Program-made: the position numbers and the translations under genes
Shown here: piece by piece, positions 45,094-53,563 of the stretch
Position numbering within the stretch: the stretch's first letter is position 1
How the letters are laid out: each line of letters opens with the position of its first letter
Source: Alphaproteobacteria bacterium
Lineage (GTDB): Bacteria > Pseudomonadota > Alphaproteobacteria > JANQMY01
Length of the DNA: 64,000 nucleotides
Assembly (NCBI GenBank): GCA_028289425.1
Contig: JANQPL010000011.1
Coordinates: 1 to 64,000, forward strand
Direction: 5' to 3'
The notes under the pieces: model-generated
Told to the model about the DNA's origin: nothing
What the model saw: the letters and a program-made list of their open reading frames with translations, nothing else
Databases searched by the model: none

Positions 45094-45948
45094 ATGAATA
45101 AAACCGATACATTACATTCCCAAAGCGATAGCGAACCCAATGCCGTAAGAACCGAGAAGAACGGCCCCGTCTGGACCATCATTCTCAACCGACCTGATGT
45201 GCGAAATGCGGTCAACCGGCCCACCGCGGCCAAACTGGCCCGGGCTTTCGCTGCGTTCGATCAAGACGAAGACGCCGCGGTCGCCGTCTTTTGCGGCGAC
45301 AACGGGACATTCTGCGCCGGCGCCGATTTGAAGGAAGTGGCCAAGGGCAATAGGGGCAACGCTAACCTGATCAAGAACCCAGGCACCGGCTTGGGCTTCG
45401 ACAGGCTAGACGACACGGGACCCATGGGGACGTCGCGCATGGTTCTCTCCAAACCGGTCATTGGCGCCATTGCTGGCTATGCGGTGGCGGGGGGCTTGGA
45501 GCTTTCCCTTTGGTGCGACATGCGGGTGGTGGAAGAGGATGCCATTTTCGGCGTGTTCTGCCGCCGCTGGGGCGTGCCGCTGATCGACGGAGGAACGGTC
45601 CGGCTGCCGCGGCTGATTGGGCATTCCAGGGCCATGGATCTCATTCTCACAGGCAGGCCGGTGAATGCCGAGGAAGCGCTTGCGATGGGTCTTGCCAATC
45701 GGGTGGTTCCGAAAGGTCAGGCACGTACAGAAGCGGAACGCATTTCCCACGACATCGCGGCCTTTCCGCAAACATGCATGCGCAATGACCGCCTTTCGGC
45801 TATCGAGCAATGGGATCTACCTTACGACCAAGCGATGGCCGTTGAGTTTGAGTACGGACGGGACTCCATGAAAGGCGGCGCCTCCACGGAAGGGGCTGCA
45901 CGCTTCGCCGGCGGCAAAGGGCGTGGTGGGCGCTTCGACGATATCTAA
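45094..45948 (+). CDS. Enoyl-CoA hydratase/isomerase (crotonase) family protein
   Basis: A 284-residue crotonase-fold protein. The oxyanion-hole motifs CAGADLKEVA and IAGYAVAGGLELSL are present, the latter with the first catalytic-type Glu. The position of the second Glu is replaced by the FCRRWGVPLIDGGTVRLPRL motif, so simple hydratase chemistry is uncertain and an isomerase or hydrolase role is possible. ATG 45094 follows AGGCGGA; the TTG at 45061 is less likely. It ends 93 bp before ccmA. Confidence 0.88.
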   Translation: MNKTDTLHSQSDSEPNAVRTEKNGPVWTIILNRPDVRNAVNRPTAAKLARAFAAFDQDEDAAVAVFCGDNGTFCAGADLKEVAKGNRGNANLIKNPGTGLGFDRLDDTGPMGTSRMVLSKPVIGAIAGYAVAGGLELSLWCDMRVVEEDAIFGVFCRRWGVPLIDGGTVRLPRLIGHSRAMDLILTGRPVNAEEALAMGLANRVVPKGQARTEAERISHDIAAFPQTCMRNDRLSAIEQWDLPYDQAMAVEFEYGRDSMKGGASTEGAARFAGGKGRGGRFDDI

Positions 45949-46041
45949 ATCGCGCAATTGACAATTCGGTCGATTGGGCGTGAATGTCGGGCCCGAACGC
46001 CCGTTTGCGGCCCCAATGCCCTTGTGACCGGTGGACCCTCC

Positions 46042-46683
46042 GTGCCAACCCACACCATTTCCATCCTGGGACAGAACATTTCATGCATCCGCAATGGGCG
46101 CAGGGTTTTGAAGGATTTGTCCTTCGAAACTCATTCAGGACACGCACTGCTTCTGATGGGGCCCAACGGCTCCGGTAAGTCGACCCTGTTGCGCATCTGC
46201 GCCGGGCTACTACGGCCCGATGCAGGCGCGCTCACGCTGAATGGCGAGGACGGCATAGACAATCCGGGTATTCTGCATGCGGCCCATCATTATATTGGGC
46301 ATGCAAACGGGCTCAAATCAGCACTTACGGTTGTTGAAAACCTATCTGTCTGGCGGTCCCTTTTCGGCACCGCATCGGACGCGGGCCTCGACCATGCGTT
46401 GTCGACATTTGGTTTGGCAAAAATGGCGGAGACACCAGCACACTATTTGTCGGCCGGCCAGAAGAGACGCGTGGCGCTGAGCAGATTGCTGCTGGAAGAG
46501 CGATCGATTTGGTTGCTGGATGAACCCCTTAATGGCCTGGACGAGAAACACGCAGCGATTCTAATTGACTGCCTCAGCCAGCACACCCGGTCCGGCGGCA
46601 TGGCGATTGTGGCCACTCACCAGGTGCTCGACATTCCGGAGGCGGAGCTTTCGATCTTGCAACTTGGAAACGCCACGCCGTGA
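46042..46683 (+). CDS. ccmA: Heme ABC exporter ATP-binding protein CcmA
   Basis: A 213-residue ATPase of cytochrome c maturation System I: Walker A GPNGSGKST, signature LSAGQKRRVAL, Walker B IWLLDEPLNGLD, H-loop VATHQVLD. With CcmBCD it drives release of heme-loaded CcmE. Start codons are uncertain: GTG 46042 gives a normal family length, GTG 46024 is also possible; the longer upstream frame overlaps no gene but is atypical. Overlaps ccmB by 4 bp. Confidence 0.93.
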   Translation: MPTHTISILGQNISCIRNGRRVLKDLSFETHSGHALLLMGPNGSGKSTLLRICAGLLRPDAGALTLNGEDGIDNPGILHAAHHYIGHANGLKSALTVVENLSVWRSLFGTASDAGLDHALSTFGLAKMAETPAHYLSAGQKRRVALSRLLLEERSIWLLDEPLNGLDEKHAAILIDCLSQHTRSGGMAIVATHQVLDIPEAELSILQLGNATP

Positions 46684-47351
46684 ACTTGTTGCAAGCCATC
46701 ATCTTAAGGGATCTGCGTATCGCCTACCGGCAAGGCAGTTCGGCCATGCTGGGTGTTGGTTTTTTCGCACTTGTTGTCACCATGGTGCCGCTGGGCGTCG
46801 GTCCTGAGCGGGACGTTCTGCTGCGTATCGCACCGGGCATATTGTGGATCGGGGCGGCCCTGTCGTCGCTCATCTCTCTTGACCGGTTGTTTCATGCGGA
46901 CGCCGAAGATGGATCTTTGGATCTGCTGCTTAGCCTGCCCCTGCCGCTGGAGCTTGTGGTGTTGGCAAAGACGATCGCACATTGGATTTCCTCGATACTG
47001 CCTTTGATCCTCATCAGCCCATTTCTCGCCATGATGCTGGGCCTGCCGGCGGATGCCATTGGCGGGCTTGCCATTGCTCTTTTGATAGGGTCGCCCGCTT
47101 TCAGCCTCTTAGGGGCCATCGGAGCGGCCCTGACCATCAATACGCGCCGGGGCGGCTTGCTTTTGACGATCCTGGTCTTGCCGCTTTACATCCCCACACT
47201 CATTTTCGGGGTACAAAGTGTGGGCGCGGGCCCCGGCGCCGGGACGGACGCGATAACGGCCAATCTGATGCTGCTGACCGCGATCACGCTGATTTCAGCG
47301 GTTTTATCGGCCTGGTCCGCCGCCGCCGCGCTGCGCATCAACGCAAATTGA
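46680..47351 (+). CDS. ccmB: Heme exporter permease CcmB
   Basis: A 223-residue membrane protein with six helices and the CcmB opening ILRDLRIAYRQGS, then LLRIAPGILWIGA, SLDRLFHADAEDGSLDLLLSLPL (the amphipathic cytoplasmic loop typical of CcmB). It pairs with CcmA. The GTG start lies in the ccmA stop (GTGA overlap). Confidence 0.95.
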   Translation: MNLLQAIILRDLRIAYRQGSSAMLGVGFFALVVTMVPLGVGPERDVLLRIAPGILWIGAALSSLISLDRLFHADAEDGSLDLLLSLPLPLELVVLAKTIAHWISSILPLILISPFLAMMLGLPADAIGGLAIALLIGSPAFSLLGAIGAALTINTRRGGLLLTILVLPLYIPTLIFGVQSVGAGPGAGTDAITANLMLLTAITLISAVLSAWSAAAALRINAN

Positions 47352-47406
47352 CGCAAGGATTGCGCATCCGATTGCGTGTTTGCCGAGCGGCAGGTACATC
47401 AGTCTT

Positions 47407-48126
47407 ATGTGGAAATATGCAAACCCGCGTTTGTTTCTTGATTTGGCGGAAAAGCTGTTGCCGTGGTTCGCCGGCCTGACCGTCCTGTTGTTTGCGGTGG
47501 GGCTTTACATTTCGCTTATCGGTTCGCCGCCCGACTACCAGCAAGGTGACAGCGTGCGCATTATGTACGTGCATGTGCCGGCCGCTTGGATGGCGCTGTT
47601 TTGCTATGTGTTCATGGCGAGTGCCAGCGTTGTCGGGCTTGTTTGGCGTCACGCGCTGGCGGATTTGGCCGCAAAGTCGACCGCACCGATCGGCGCGTGC
47701 TTTACGTTCTTGGCCCTCTTCTCCGGGTCGTTCTGGGGCAAACCCATGTGGGGCGACTGGTGGGTTTGGGATGCCCGCGTCACCTCGGTGCTCATCCTGT
47801 TTTTTCTTTATTTGGGATACATCGCGCTTTGGGAAACGATAGAAGACCACGCGCGGGCGGCGCGGGCAGCAGCCGTGCTTGCCATTGTCGGCGTTATCAT
47901 GGTGCCCATCATAAAGTTCTCCGTGGATTGGTGGGAAACTCTCCACCAACCGGCGAGCGTACTACGCTTTGACGGTCCCACCATTCACGCCTCGTTACTG
48001 TGGCCACTCTTCACGATGGCACTGGCCTTCACATTTTTCTTCTTTACCGTGTTATTGATCCGTATGCGTACGGAGATCATACAGCAGCGCATCCGTGCCC
48101 TTCGGCTGGCGGCTATCGAGGAATAG
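47407..48126 (+). CDS. ccmC: Heme lyase/transport protein CcmC
   Basis: A 239-residue six-helix protein that presents heme to CcmE. The tryptophan-rich WWD motif WGDWWVWDARVTS (about 117-129) and the two axial histidines, in YVHVPAAWMA and LHQPASV, are present. I use ATG 47407; TTG 47380 would add nine residues. It follows ccmB by 55 bp. Confidence 0.95.
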   Translation: MWKYANPRLFLDLAEKLLPWFAGLTVLLFAVGLYISLIGSPPDYQQGDSVRIMYVHVPAAWMALFCYVFMASASVVGLVWRHALADLAAKSTAPIGACFTFLALFSGSFWGKPMWGDWWVWDARVTSVLILFFLYLGYIALWETIEDHARAARAAAVLAIVGVIMVPIIKFSVDWWETLHQPASVLRFDGPTIHASLLWPLFTMALAFTFFFFTVLLIRMRTEIIQQRIRALRLAAIEE

Positions 48127-48129
48127 GGC

Positions 48130-48336
48130 GTGTCCGCGTTTTTGAGCATGGGCGGTTATGGGGCTTATGTTTGGCCAGCTTATTTTGCGGCCGCACTCGT
48201 ATTGGGGTTGTTGACCGTCTGGAGCTTGCGAAAACTCAAGGCCGAAGCGCGCCAGCTCGAGCGGTTGGAAAGCCAGCTCGCGCGCCACGGCGAGCGCAGG
48301 CCGCGCCCGCCTGCCACATCGCAATCGGCCAACTGA
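48130..48336 (+). CDS. ccmD: CcmD heme exporter protein
   Basis: A 68-residue single-helix protein. The CcmD pattern GYGAYVWPAYFAA (about 9-21, with the conserved Tyr) is followed by a helix and a basic, arginine-rich cytoplasmic tail. It stabilises the CcmABC-CcmE complex. GTG start 48130, three bases after the ccmC stop. Confidence 0.9.
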   Translation: MSAFLSMGGYGAYVWPAYFAAALVLGLLTVWSLRKLKAEARQLERLESQLARHGERRPRPPATSQSAN

Positions 48337-48347
48337 AGAGGTCGACC

Positions 48348-48902
48348 ATGCGCGCCTCAACCGTTATTCCGATTATTGGGTTTGGATTGCTTTGCATCAT
48401 CTTGGCGGTGGCGCTCTATGGCCGTAATCCCCAGGAAATTCCATCGGTTCTTATCGACGCACCGGTTCTTGAGTTCCAATTGGACGGGCTTGATGGCCGC
48501 GTGAAAAGCAGCGCGGGACTATCCCTTTCCGATCTCAAAATGGGACAAGTGTCGGTCGTTAACTACTGGGCATCCTGGTGCGGACCGTGCCGCGTGGAAC
48601 ATCCGCTGTTGATGCAATTAGCAGAGGATCATGGTGTCATAGTTCATGGGATTAACTACAAGGACAAACCGGCCGATGCAGGCGCATTCCTCGATTCCCT
48701 TGGAGATCCCTATCAATTGGTAGGGCGCGACCAAACGGGCCGCACCGCCATCGACTGGGGTGTTTACGGTGTTCCCGAGACGTTTGTCGTCGACGGCAAT
48801 GGCGTCATACGCTTCAAGCATGTGGGCCCCCTCACGGAACATGACGTCACCCACCGTCTTTTGCCCGCTCTCGAATTGGCACAGGACAATTTACAATTCT
48901 AA
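48348..48902 (+). CDS. ccmG: Thiol:disulfide interchange protein CcmG/DsbE
   Basis: A 184-residue membrane-anchored thioredoxin. One N-terminal helix (about 4-24), then the active site WASWCGPCRVEHP (C-x-x-C about 81-84), GINYKD and the cis-Pro GVPETFVVD. It keeps apocytochrome c cysteines reduced. ATG 48348 follows GAAGAGGT. ccmE, ccmF and ccmH are not in this cluster. Confidence 0.95.
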   Translation: MRASTVIPIIGFGLLCIILAVALYGRNPQEIPSVLIDAPVLEFQLDGLDGRVKSSAGLSLSDLKMGQVSVVNYWASWCGPCRVEHPLLMQLAEDHGVIVHGINYKDKPADAGAFLDSLGDPYQLVGRDQTGRTAIDWGVYGVPETFVVDGNGVIRFKHVGPLTEHDVTHRLLPALELAQDNLQF

Positions 48903-48926
48903 AAGCATTTTATCGGATAGTGTCGG

Positions 48927-48954
48927 CGTGGCGGGCACGGGTCCCGTGGCCACG
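48927..48954. other. Perfect-arm hairpin after ccmG
   Basis: CGTGGC (48927-48932) with GCCACG (48949-48954), enclosing CACGGG/CCCGTG (48936-48941 with 48943-48948) with a 3-base bulge. It ends the ccm operon 24 bp after ccmG. No T-run follows, so Rho-independent termination is not clear. Confidence 0.4.
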
Positions 48955-48995
48955 TTGTAAAAGTTGCGTATCAACCGAGTAGCCCGGACCCATAA

Positions 48996-49340
48996 ATGCT
49001 CGTAAACACATCTTCGCTCATCGCGATCCAGTCCTACGGCCAGCACCAAACGCCGGACCGTAGTGGCACCGTCACCGACCGCGGATCTGCGGCACCAGGC
49101 ACACTTTCCAGAACGGCGCAAAGGGGTCTTCGCGAACCATTCGTCCTTGTGGATCTGAGCGATGATGCGGCGGCAAAATTGGCCCTCAAAGCCAAACAGC
49201 ACAGTGCACCCAATGGCGGCCCGCAAACCGAGAGTACGGCCGCGGACACACCGCAAAACAAATTCCTGCGCGAAGCTCCAAAAGCAAATGCCCAGCCTGC
49301 GTTAAGCCGGCCGGGCACTCATCTTGATATCAGTGTGTAG
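48996..49340 (+). CDS. Hypothetical protein, unknown
   Basis: A 114-residue protein with no recognised family. The N-terminus is MLVNTSSLIAIQSYGQ, the middle has FVLVDLSDDAAAKLALKAKQ (a likely helix), and the rest is polar, Ala/Pro/Thr-rich. Support for being real comes from the absence of an opposite-strand gene, a convergent neighbour and a terminator-like hairpin right after the stop. No signal peptide or helix spans the membrane. Confidence 0.55.
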   Translation: MLVNTSSLIAIQSYGQHQTPDRSGTVTDRGSAAPGTLSRTAQRGLREPFVLVDLSDDAAAKLALKAKQHSAPNGGPQTESTAADTPQNKFLREAPKANAQPALSRPGTHLDISV

Positions 49341-49341
49341 G

Positions 49342-49368
49342 ACGGCGGCGAACCCCGCCGTTCGTTTT
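49342..49368. terminator. Bidirectional terminator candidate
   Basis: A 7-bp GC stem ACGGCGG (49342-49348) with CCGCCGT (49355-49361), followed on the plus strand by TCGTTTT. It lies between convergent genes (hypothetical at 48996 and the MarR gene at 49367). Confidence 0.5.
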
Positions 49369-49936
49369 ATCTTCTTCTGCCGCGAGTCGTTTTCTTGCGT
49401 ACGGTCGTCTTGCGGGCTGCAGCGCGCTTCTTTGGCTTCGCTTTTGTTTTTGCTTTTGTCGTCCGCGTTGCACGCTTCGGCGCCGCCGATGCGGCAGCTT
49501 CTGCGGCAGCGCCCGCTTCAGCGATAATCTTCAAGCTTTTCAGAAACTCGGCGCGCTTGCCAGCCGGCAAGGCGGCCATAAGAGCGGTTTCCGCTTTTCT
49601 CACACTCGGCATCGCGCCGTTAAGCGCTTTGCGACCGGCCGCCGTGATACGAACTGAATTCGCGCGCTGGTCGGTTTCGGTACGCTTACGCGCCAAAAGA
49701 CCACGCTTCAGCAGCCTGCTGATCATATCGGCCAGTGTGCTGCGGTCGATACCGGTTTTGTGGACCAGGTCTGTCTGGCTCAACCCTTCGTTCTGCTCAA
49801 CGGTTGAAAGAACCGTAAACTGACGAGGCGTCAGCGCCCCACCCCCGACTTCTTTGCTGTAAAGATCAAAAGAATATTGCTGACAACGTCGCAGGAGATG
49901 TCCTGGTGAATCGTCCAAGTTGAAGTTTTTAGCCAT
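49367..49936 (-). CDS. MarR-family regulator with histone H1-like tail
   Basis: A 189-residue regulator. The winged-helix core (about 1-140) has LTPRQFTVLSTVEQNEGLSQTDLVHKTGIDRSTLADMI and LLKRGLLARKRTETDQRANS, the MarR pattern. The last 40-odd residues are a Lys/Arg/Ala/Thr-rich tail (KAKTKAKPKKRAAARKTT, ending RGRRR), like histone H1-type DNA compactors. The start ATG follows AGAGGTCG. The upstream region contains a 12-bp palindrome that may be an operator. Function unknown. Confidence 0.85.
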   Translation of the reverse strand: MAKNFNLDDSPGHLLRRCQQYSFDLYSKEVGGGALTPRQFTVLSTVEQNEGLSQTDLVHKTGIDRSTLADMISRLLKRGLLARKRTETDQRANSVRITAAGRKALNGAMPSVRKAETALMAALPAGKRAEFLKSLKIIAEAGAAAEAAASAAPKRATRTTKAKTKAKPKKRAAARKTTVRKKTTRGRRR

Positions 49937-50134
49937 CGACGACCTCTGAAAAGTATGCCCCGGGAAAGGTTCAGGGCGAGAAAGCCCCTGTAGAGACTGT
50001 TTTTAACACGGATTGTGAAAACAAAACCGTCAGCACCCTTGCGTATTCGCCTCACGCCTTCGCAAACAGCGCTGAACCAGGTGCATATGTGCATCAAATT
50101 ACACAAATCGCAAGCCCTGTTTCGGGATTTTGTA

Positions 50135-50146
50135 ACGTCTAGACGT
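50135..50146. promoter_or_regulatory. Palindrome, possible regulator site
   Basis: ACGTCTAGACGT is a perfect 12-bp palindrome in the roughly 270-bp divergent region between the MarR and Nudix genes, 64 bp before the Nudix start. It could be a MarR operator. The rest of this region is AT-rich and shows no gene. Confidence 0.35.
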
Positions 50147-50209
50147 GTCTGTCACACTTTGCCACACTGGAATTCGTCCTTATTCGACATGTTTTGATCA
50201 GCAGACGGT

Positions 50210-50761
50210 ATGCCCGACACCCCCCAATTCAGCCACAAGCGGCCCGACGGTGACACCCATGACCGTTTGGTCTGCGACCGCTGCGGCTTCATCGACTATG
50301 TGAATCCCAAGGTCGTCGTGGGGTCTGTCATATCAGACGGGAACGGAAAAATCGTCATGTGCCGTAGAGCGATCGAACCCCGGCACGGCTATTGGACGAT
50401 CCCGGCAGGCTACCTGGAAGTGAATGAATCAACAGAAGATGGCGCCCGCCGCGAGGCGCAGGAAGAAGCGTGCGCAGACATCACCATCAAGGATCTGTTG
50501 GCCGTCTATAACATTCCGCGCATCAGCCAAGTTCAGCTCATCTATAGAGCCGAACTGGCAAAGCCGGACATCGCGCCGGGTATTGAAAGCCTTGAAGTGG
50601 GTATGTTCGAGTGGGCCGACGTGCCGTGGGATCACCTTGCATTTCCGTCGGTGCATTGGGCACTGCGCCATTTTGATTCCGTACGGACGAAACATGGCTT
50701 TGCGCCATTCAACAACCCTGACGGCGAAACCGGCAACACAATGCCGGGCGCAACACCCTAG
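50210..50761 (+). CDS. Nudix hydrolase
   Basis: A 183-residue Nudix protein. The box is G-Y-L-E-V-N-E-S-T-E-D-G-A-R-R-E-A-Q-E-E (about 68-87), matching GX5EX7REUXEE with Ala in the last Gly place. Only one CxxC pair (CDRCG) of the usual N-terminal zinc ribbon is present. Likely hydrolyses a nucleoside diphosphate derivative. Divergent from the MarR gene; converges on the YciB gene. Confidence 0.92.
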   Translation: MPDTPQFSHKRPDGDTHDRLVCDRCGFIDYVNPKVVVGSVISDGNGKIVMCRRAIEPRHGYWTIPAGYLEVNESTEDGARREAQEEACADITIKDLLAVYNIPRISQVQLIYRAELAKPDIAPGIESLEVGMFEWADVPWDHLAFPSVHWALRHFDSVRTKHGFAPFNNPDGETGNTMPGATP

Positions 50762-50788
50762 CGCGGTGTTGCAAGCACTTTAATTTCT

Positions 50789-51346
50789 TTACGCTGTTTC
50801 GTCGGATGTTTCGGGAAGTTGATGCGCCTGCATCAGCGGCAGTTGTGCAGCGGCAAACAAGACGGTGATCGGGAAGACGCCCCAAACTTTGAACGCAACC
50901 CAAAAATCAGTGGAAAAGTTGCGCCAAATTACTTCGTTGAGGCACGCAAGAAATACAAAGAAAAGGGCCCAACGCATTGTGAGTTTACGCCAGCCTTCGT
51001 CCGTCAACGGAAATACTTGCTCGAACAAATACTTGATAAGCGGCCGTTCCATTAAAAGACCCGCAAACAGTATTGTCGCGAAAATAGTATTGACGATAGT
51101 CGGCTTGAGTTTGATGAAAAGTTCGTCCTGCAGAACGACAGTCAACGTACCAAACACCATCACCACCACGCCGGTGACCAGCGGCATCGGCGCCAACTTC
51201 CTTTCAAGCGCGTAGGTGATGGTCAGGGACAGTGCAATCGCAACCATAAATGCGCCGGTCGCGAAGAAAATCCCGTGCAGGTAATTCCCACCGAAAAAAA
51301 CCAGAAGCGGGCCAAGATCCAAAACAATCTTCAGAAACGGTGACAT
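50789..51346 (-). CDS. Septation protein A (YciB/IspZ)
   Basis: A 185-residue inner-membrane protein with about five to six helices. Family motifs: LDLGPLLVFFGGNY, KPTIVNTIFATILF, WRKLTMRWALFFVFLACLNEVIWR and WVAFKVWGVFPIT. Needed for normal septation in some enteric bacteria; function elsewhere is unclear. AGGATC precedes the ATG. Usually near ftsY in alphaproteobacteria, but here it is 30 kb away. Confidence 0.93.
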   Translation of the reverse strand: MSPFLKIVLDLGPLLVFFGGNYLHGIFFATGAFMVAIALSLTITYALERKLAPMPLVTGVVVMVFGTLTVVLQDELFIKLKPTIVNTIFATILFAGLLMERPLIKYLFEQVFPLTDEGWRKLTMRWALFFVFLACLNEVIWRNFSTDFWVAFKVWGVFPITVLFAAAQLPLMQAHQLPETSDETA

Positions 51347-51469
51347 TGTGATCCTAGTCCAACCTCCAGAAACGCGCTCAATGCGACTCTATCAAACAAA
51401 CCTAAACCAAAGGTGGCCTAGCGGACACATATGCCCATTCATAACGGCCTATCGCGTACTTGTTCGTCC

Positions 51470-52045
51470 CTAGCGGGGCGACCTTTTTGCCAATATCCGT
51501 TGCAGTGTCCTGCGATGCATGTTGAGCCTGCGCGCTGTTTCCGAAACGTTCTGGCCACACAATTCGTAAACGCGCTGAATATGCTCCCAGCGTACCCGGT
51601 CGGCGGACATGGGATTTTCCGGCGGAGGCGGCTTTTGGCCGGGAGGGGCAAGCAGCGCCGCTTCCACATCGTCGGCATCCGCAGGCTTCGCCAGATAGTC
51701 GACCGCACCCCGCTTCACCGCGGCCACCGCCGTAGCGATATTGCCATAGCCGGTGAGCATCACAACCCGGGCATCCGGCCGGATCTCGTGCAAGACCTCC
51801 ACCACGTCGAGCCCATTACCGTCCTCTAGGCGCAGGTCCACAACCGCGTATGCCGGCGGCGACACCCTCGCAGCTTCGATCGCTGTCGCCACACTTTCCG
51901 CCGTATCTACCTTAAAGTTGCGTTTTTCCATGGCTCTCGCCAGTCGATTGCGCAACGGCGCATCGTCATCAACGATCAACAAGGTCCGGTCTTGACCCGT
52001 TTCGCGCATGTCGTCATTTCCAGGCGTCGAATTTGTCTCACTCAT
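51470..52045 (-). CDS. regA: RegA/ActR/PrrA redox response regulator
   Basis: A 191-residue response regulator. Receiver domain: LLIVDDDAPLRNRLARAM, phosphorylation Asp in AVVDLRLEDGNGLDV, Lys in DYLAKPAD. Effector domain: Fis-type helix-turn-helix NVSETARRLNMHRRTLQRIL at the C-terminus, identical in layout to RegA. Start ATG 52045 follows the regB stop by 49 bp (same strand). RegA activates genes for respiration, nitrogen or photosynthesis under low oxygen in relatives. Confidence 0.95.
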   Translation of the reverse strand: MSETNSTPGNDDMRETGQDRTLLIVDDDAPLRNRLARAMEKRNFKVDTAESVATAIEAARVSPPAYAVVDLRLEDGNGLDVVEVLHEIRPDARVVMLTGYGNIATAVAAVKRGAVDYLAKPADADDVEAALLAPPGQKPPPPENPMSADRVRWEHIQRVYELCGQNVSETARRLNMHRRTLQRILAKRSPR

Positions 52046-52094
52046 ACTTAGTGACCTTTCCGGCCGAAGGTTTGTAACAACACTCACAAATCTG

Positions 52095-53468
52095 TCATAT
52101 GGCAGGACCGGGTTCGGTTTCAAGCGAATCCCGATCCCAATCCAAGCATACTTCCGCGCCGCCAGAACGAAGATTGGAAAATGTCAGTGTGGCGCCTGTA
52201 CGTTCCAGAAGCGTCTTCGCGATAAAAAAGCCGAGGCCCAGCCCTTCGTCGTGAAGAACTTGGCTGCTGGCGGGTTCGCTTGGCACTTCTGCAACCGGCC
52301 CCACAAGTGACCGCCGACGCGTCGTTACGTAAGGCTCGCCAAGGCGGTCGATTACTTCCGTCGCAAAGCCCGGCCCGTCATCCATGATCCTCAGGCGGAC
52401 GGCCTTATCAGACCACCTCATGTTCAAAGTGACCCGGCGAGAGGCAAAATCGATCGCGTTTTCGAACAAATTGCCCAGACCATGGACCAGCTCTGGAGAC
52501 CGGTGCACCAGCGGCATCTGCGATCCGTTTGGCTCGTTATCCACGTCCATTCGGATTTCGACGCCCATATTGAGATGCTGAGCCGACAATTCTTCCAGAA
52601 ATAGATCGAACGGCACCTGATTGATGGGACCATATCTTTCTTCGGGCGCCTGACCCAGTTTCGCCAGAATCTCGCGGCACCGCTCCACCTCGCTGCCAAG
52701 CAAAGCAATGTCTTCGCCCACGACCGGGTCCGCGCCCAAGTCACGTTTCAGCTCTTTGGAGACGGTCGCAATTGTGGCAAGCGGCGTCCCCAGCTCGTGT
52801 GCCGCCGCCGCTGCCAGCGCGCCCAGCGCGGCCAATCTGTGTTCCTGTTCCAACACAGCTTGTGTTGCGGCAAGGGCATCGGACATATGGCGCGCCTCGA
52901 TCGCGACGCGCCAAGCGTAGATCGATGTGAACATGAGCCCCAGAGCAAGAGCCACCCAAGTCGCCAAAGTGTAGAGCGGGACGAGTTCGAAATCGACGCC
53001 AGGTTGCCAGGGCAGCGGCAAATGGAAAAAGGCCAGGAACGAGGCACAGGCCAGGGCGACGCCTATCAGGATCATCGTATTGCGCAACGACAGGGACGTG
53101 CCCGAAATCACGACCGGCGCCAGAAACAGGAGTGCGAACGGATTCTGAAGGCCGCCGGTGAGGAAGAGCATCACCGCGAGCTGCACCAGATCGAAGCCCA
53201 AATAGAACGTCACCTCAATTTCGGTGAGGCGCTTTGTGGCCGGATGGGTCAGCGAGATGTAGGCGTTTAAGGCCGCCGCAACGGCGATGGCGCCAAGGCA
53301 CCAAAAGATGGGCAAGTCCCAGCCCAGCCCCATATAGACAGTGAGCACGGCAGCCGCCTGACCGGACACCGCAAACCACCGCAACAGTAAAAGCGTGCGC
53401 GAGCGAATCCGGCCGATCGGCGGAAACCGGCGTTTCGGGTCGCTGGGACTGCTTGCAATGTCGCTCAT
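52095..53468 (-). CDS. regB: RegB/ActS/PrrB redox sensor kinase
   Basis: A 457-residue histidine kinase with six helices (about 30-200), the quinone-site motif GGLQNPFALLFLAP, an H-box AAAAHELGTPLATI, the redox Cys in ERCREILAKLG, and the ATPase boxes NLFENAIDFA and DDGPGF, GLGLGFFI. These are diagnostic for RegB. The SenC gene that sits between regB and regA in Rhodobacter is absent here; an SCO gene occurs 2.5 kb away. Shares a divergent region with an ABC gene. Confidence 0.95.
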   Translation of the reverse strand: MSDIASSPSDPKRRFPPIGRIRSRTLLLLRWFAVSGQAAAVLTVYMGLGWDLPIFWCLGAIAVAAALNAYISLTHPATKRLTEIEVTFYLGFDLVQLAVMLFLTGGLQNPFALLFLAPVVISGTSLSLRNTMILIGVALACASFLAFFHLPLPWQPGVDFELVPLYTLATWVALALGLMFTSIYAWRVAIEARHMSDALAATQAVLEQEHRLAALGALAAAAAHELGTPLATIATVSKELKRDLGADPVVGEDIALLGSEVERCREILAKLGQAPEERYGPINQVPFDLFLEELSAQHLNMGVEIRMDVDNEPNGSQMPLVHRSPELVHGLGNLFENAIDFASRRVTLNMRWSDKAVRLRIMDDGPGFATEVIDRLGEPYVTTRRRSLVGPVAEVPSEPASSQVLHDEGLGLGFFIAKTLLERTGATLTFSNLRSGGAEVCLDWDRDSLETEPGPAI

Positions 53469-53563
53469 GCCAACAATTTCGATCCACACTTTGCCGCTGG
53501 TGTTGGGGTGGTGAAGTGCGGCTATACTCGAACCTTATTGTCATTTCAAACATCTCGGCCTTT

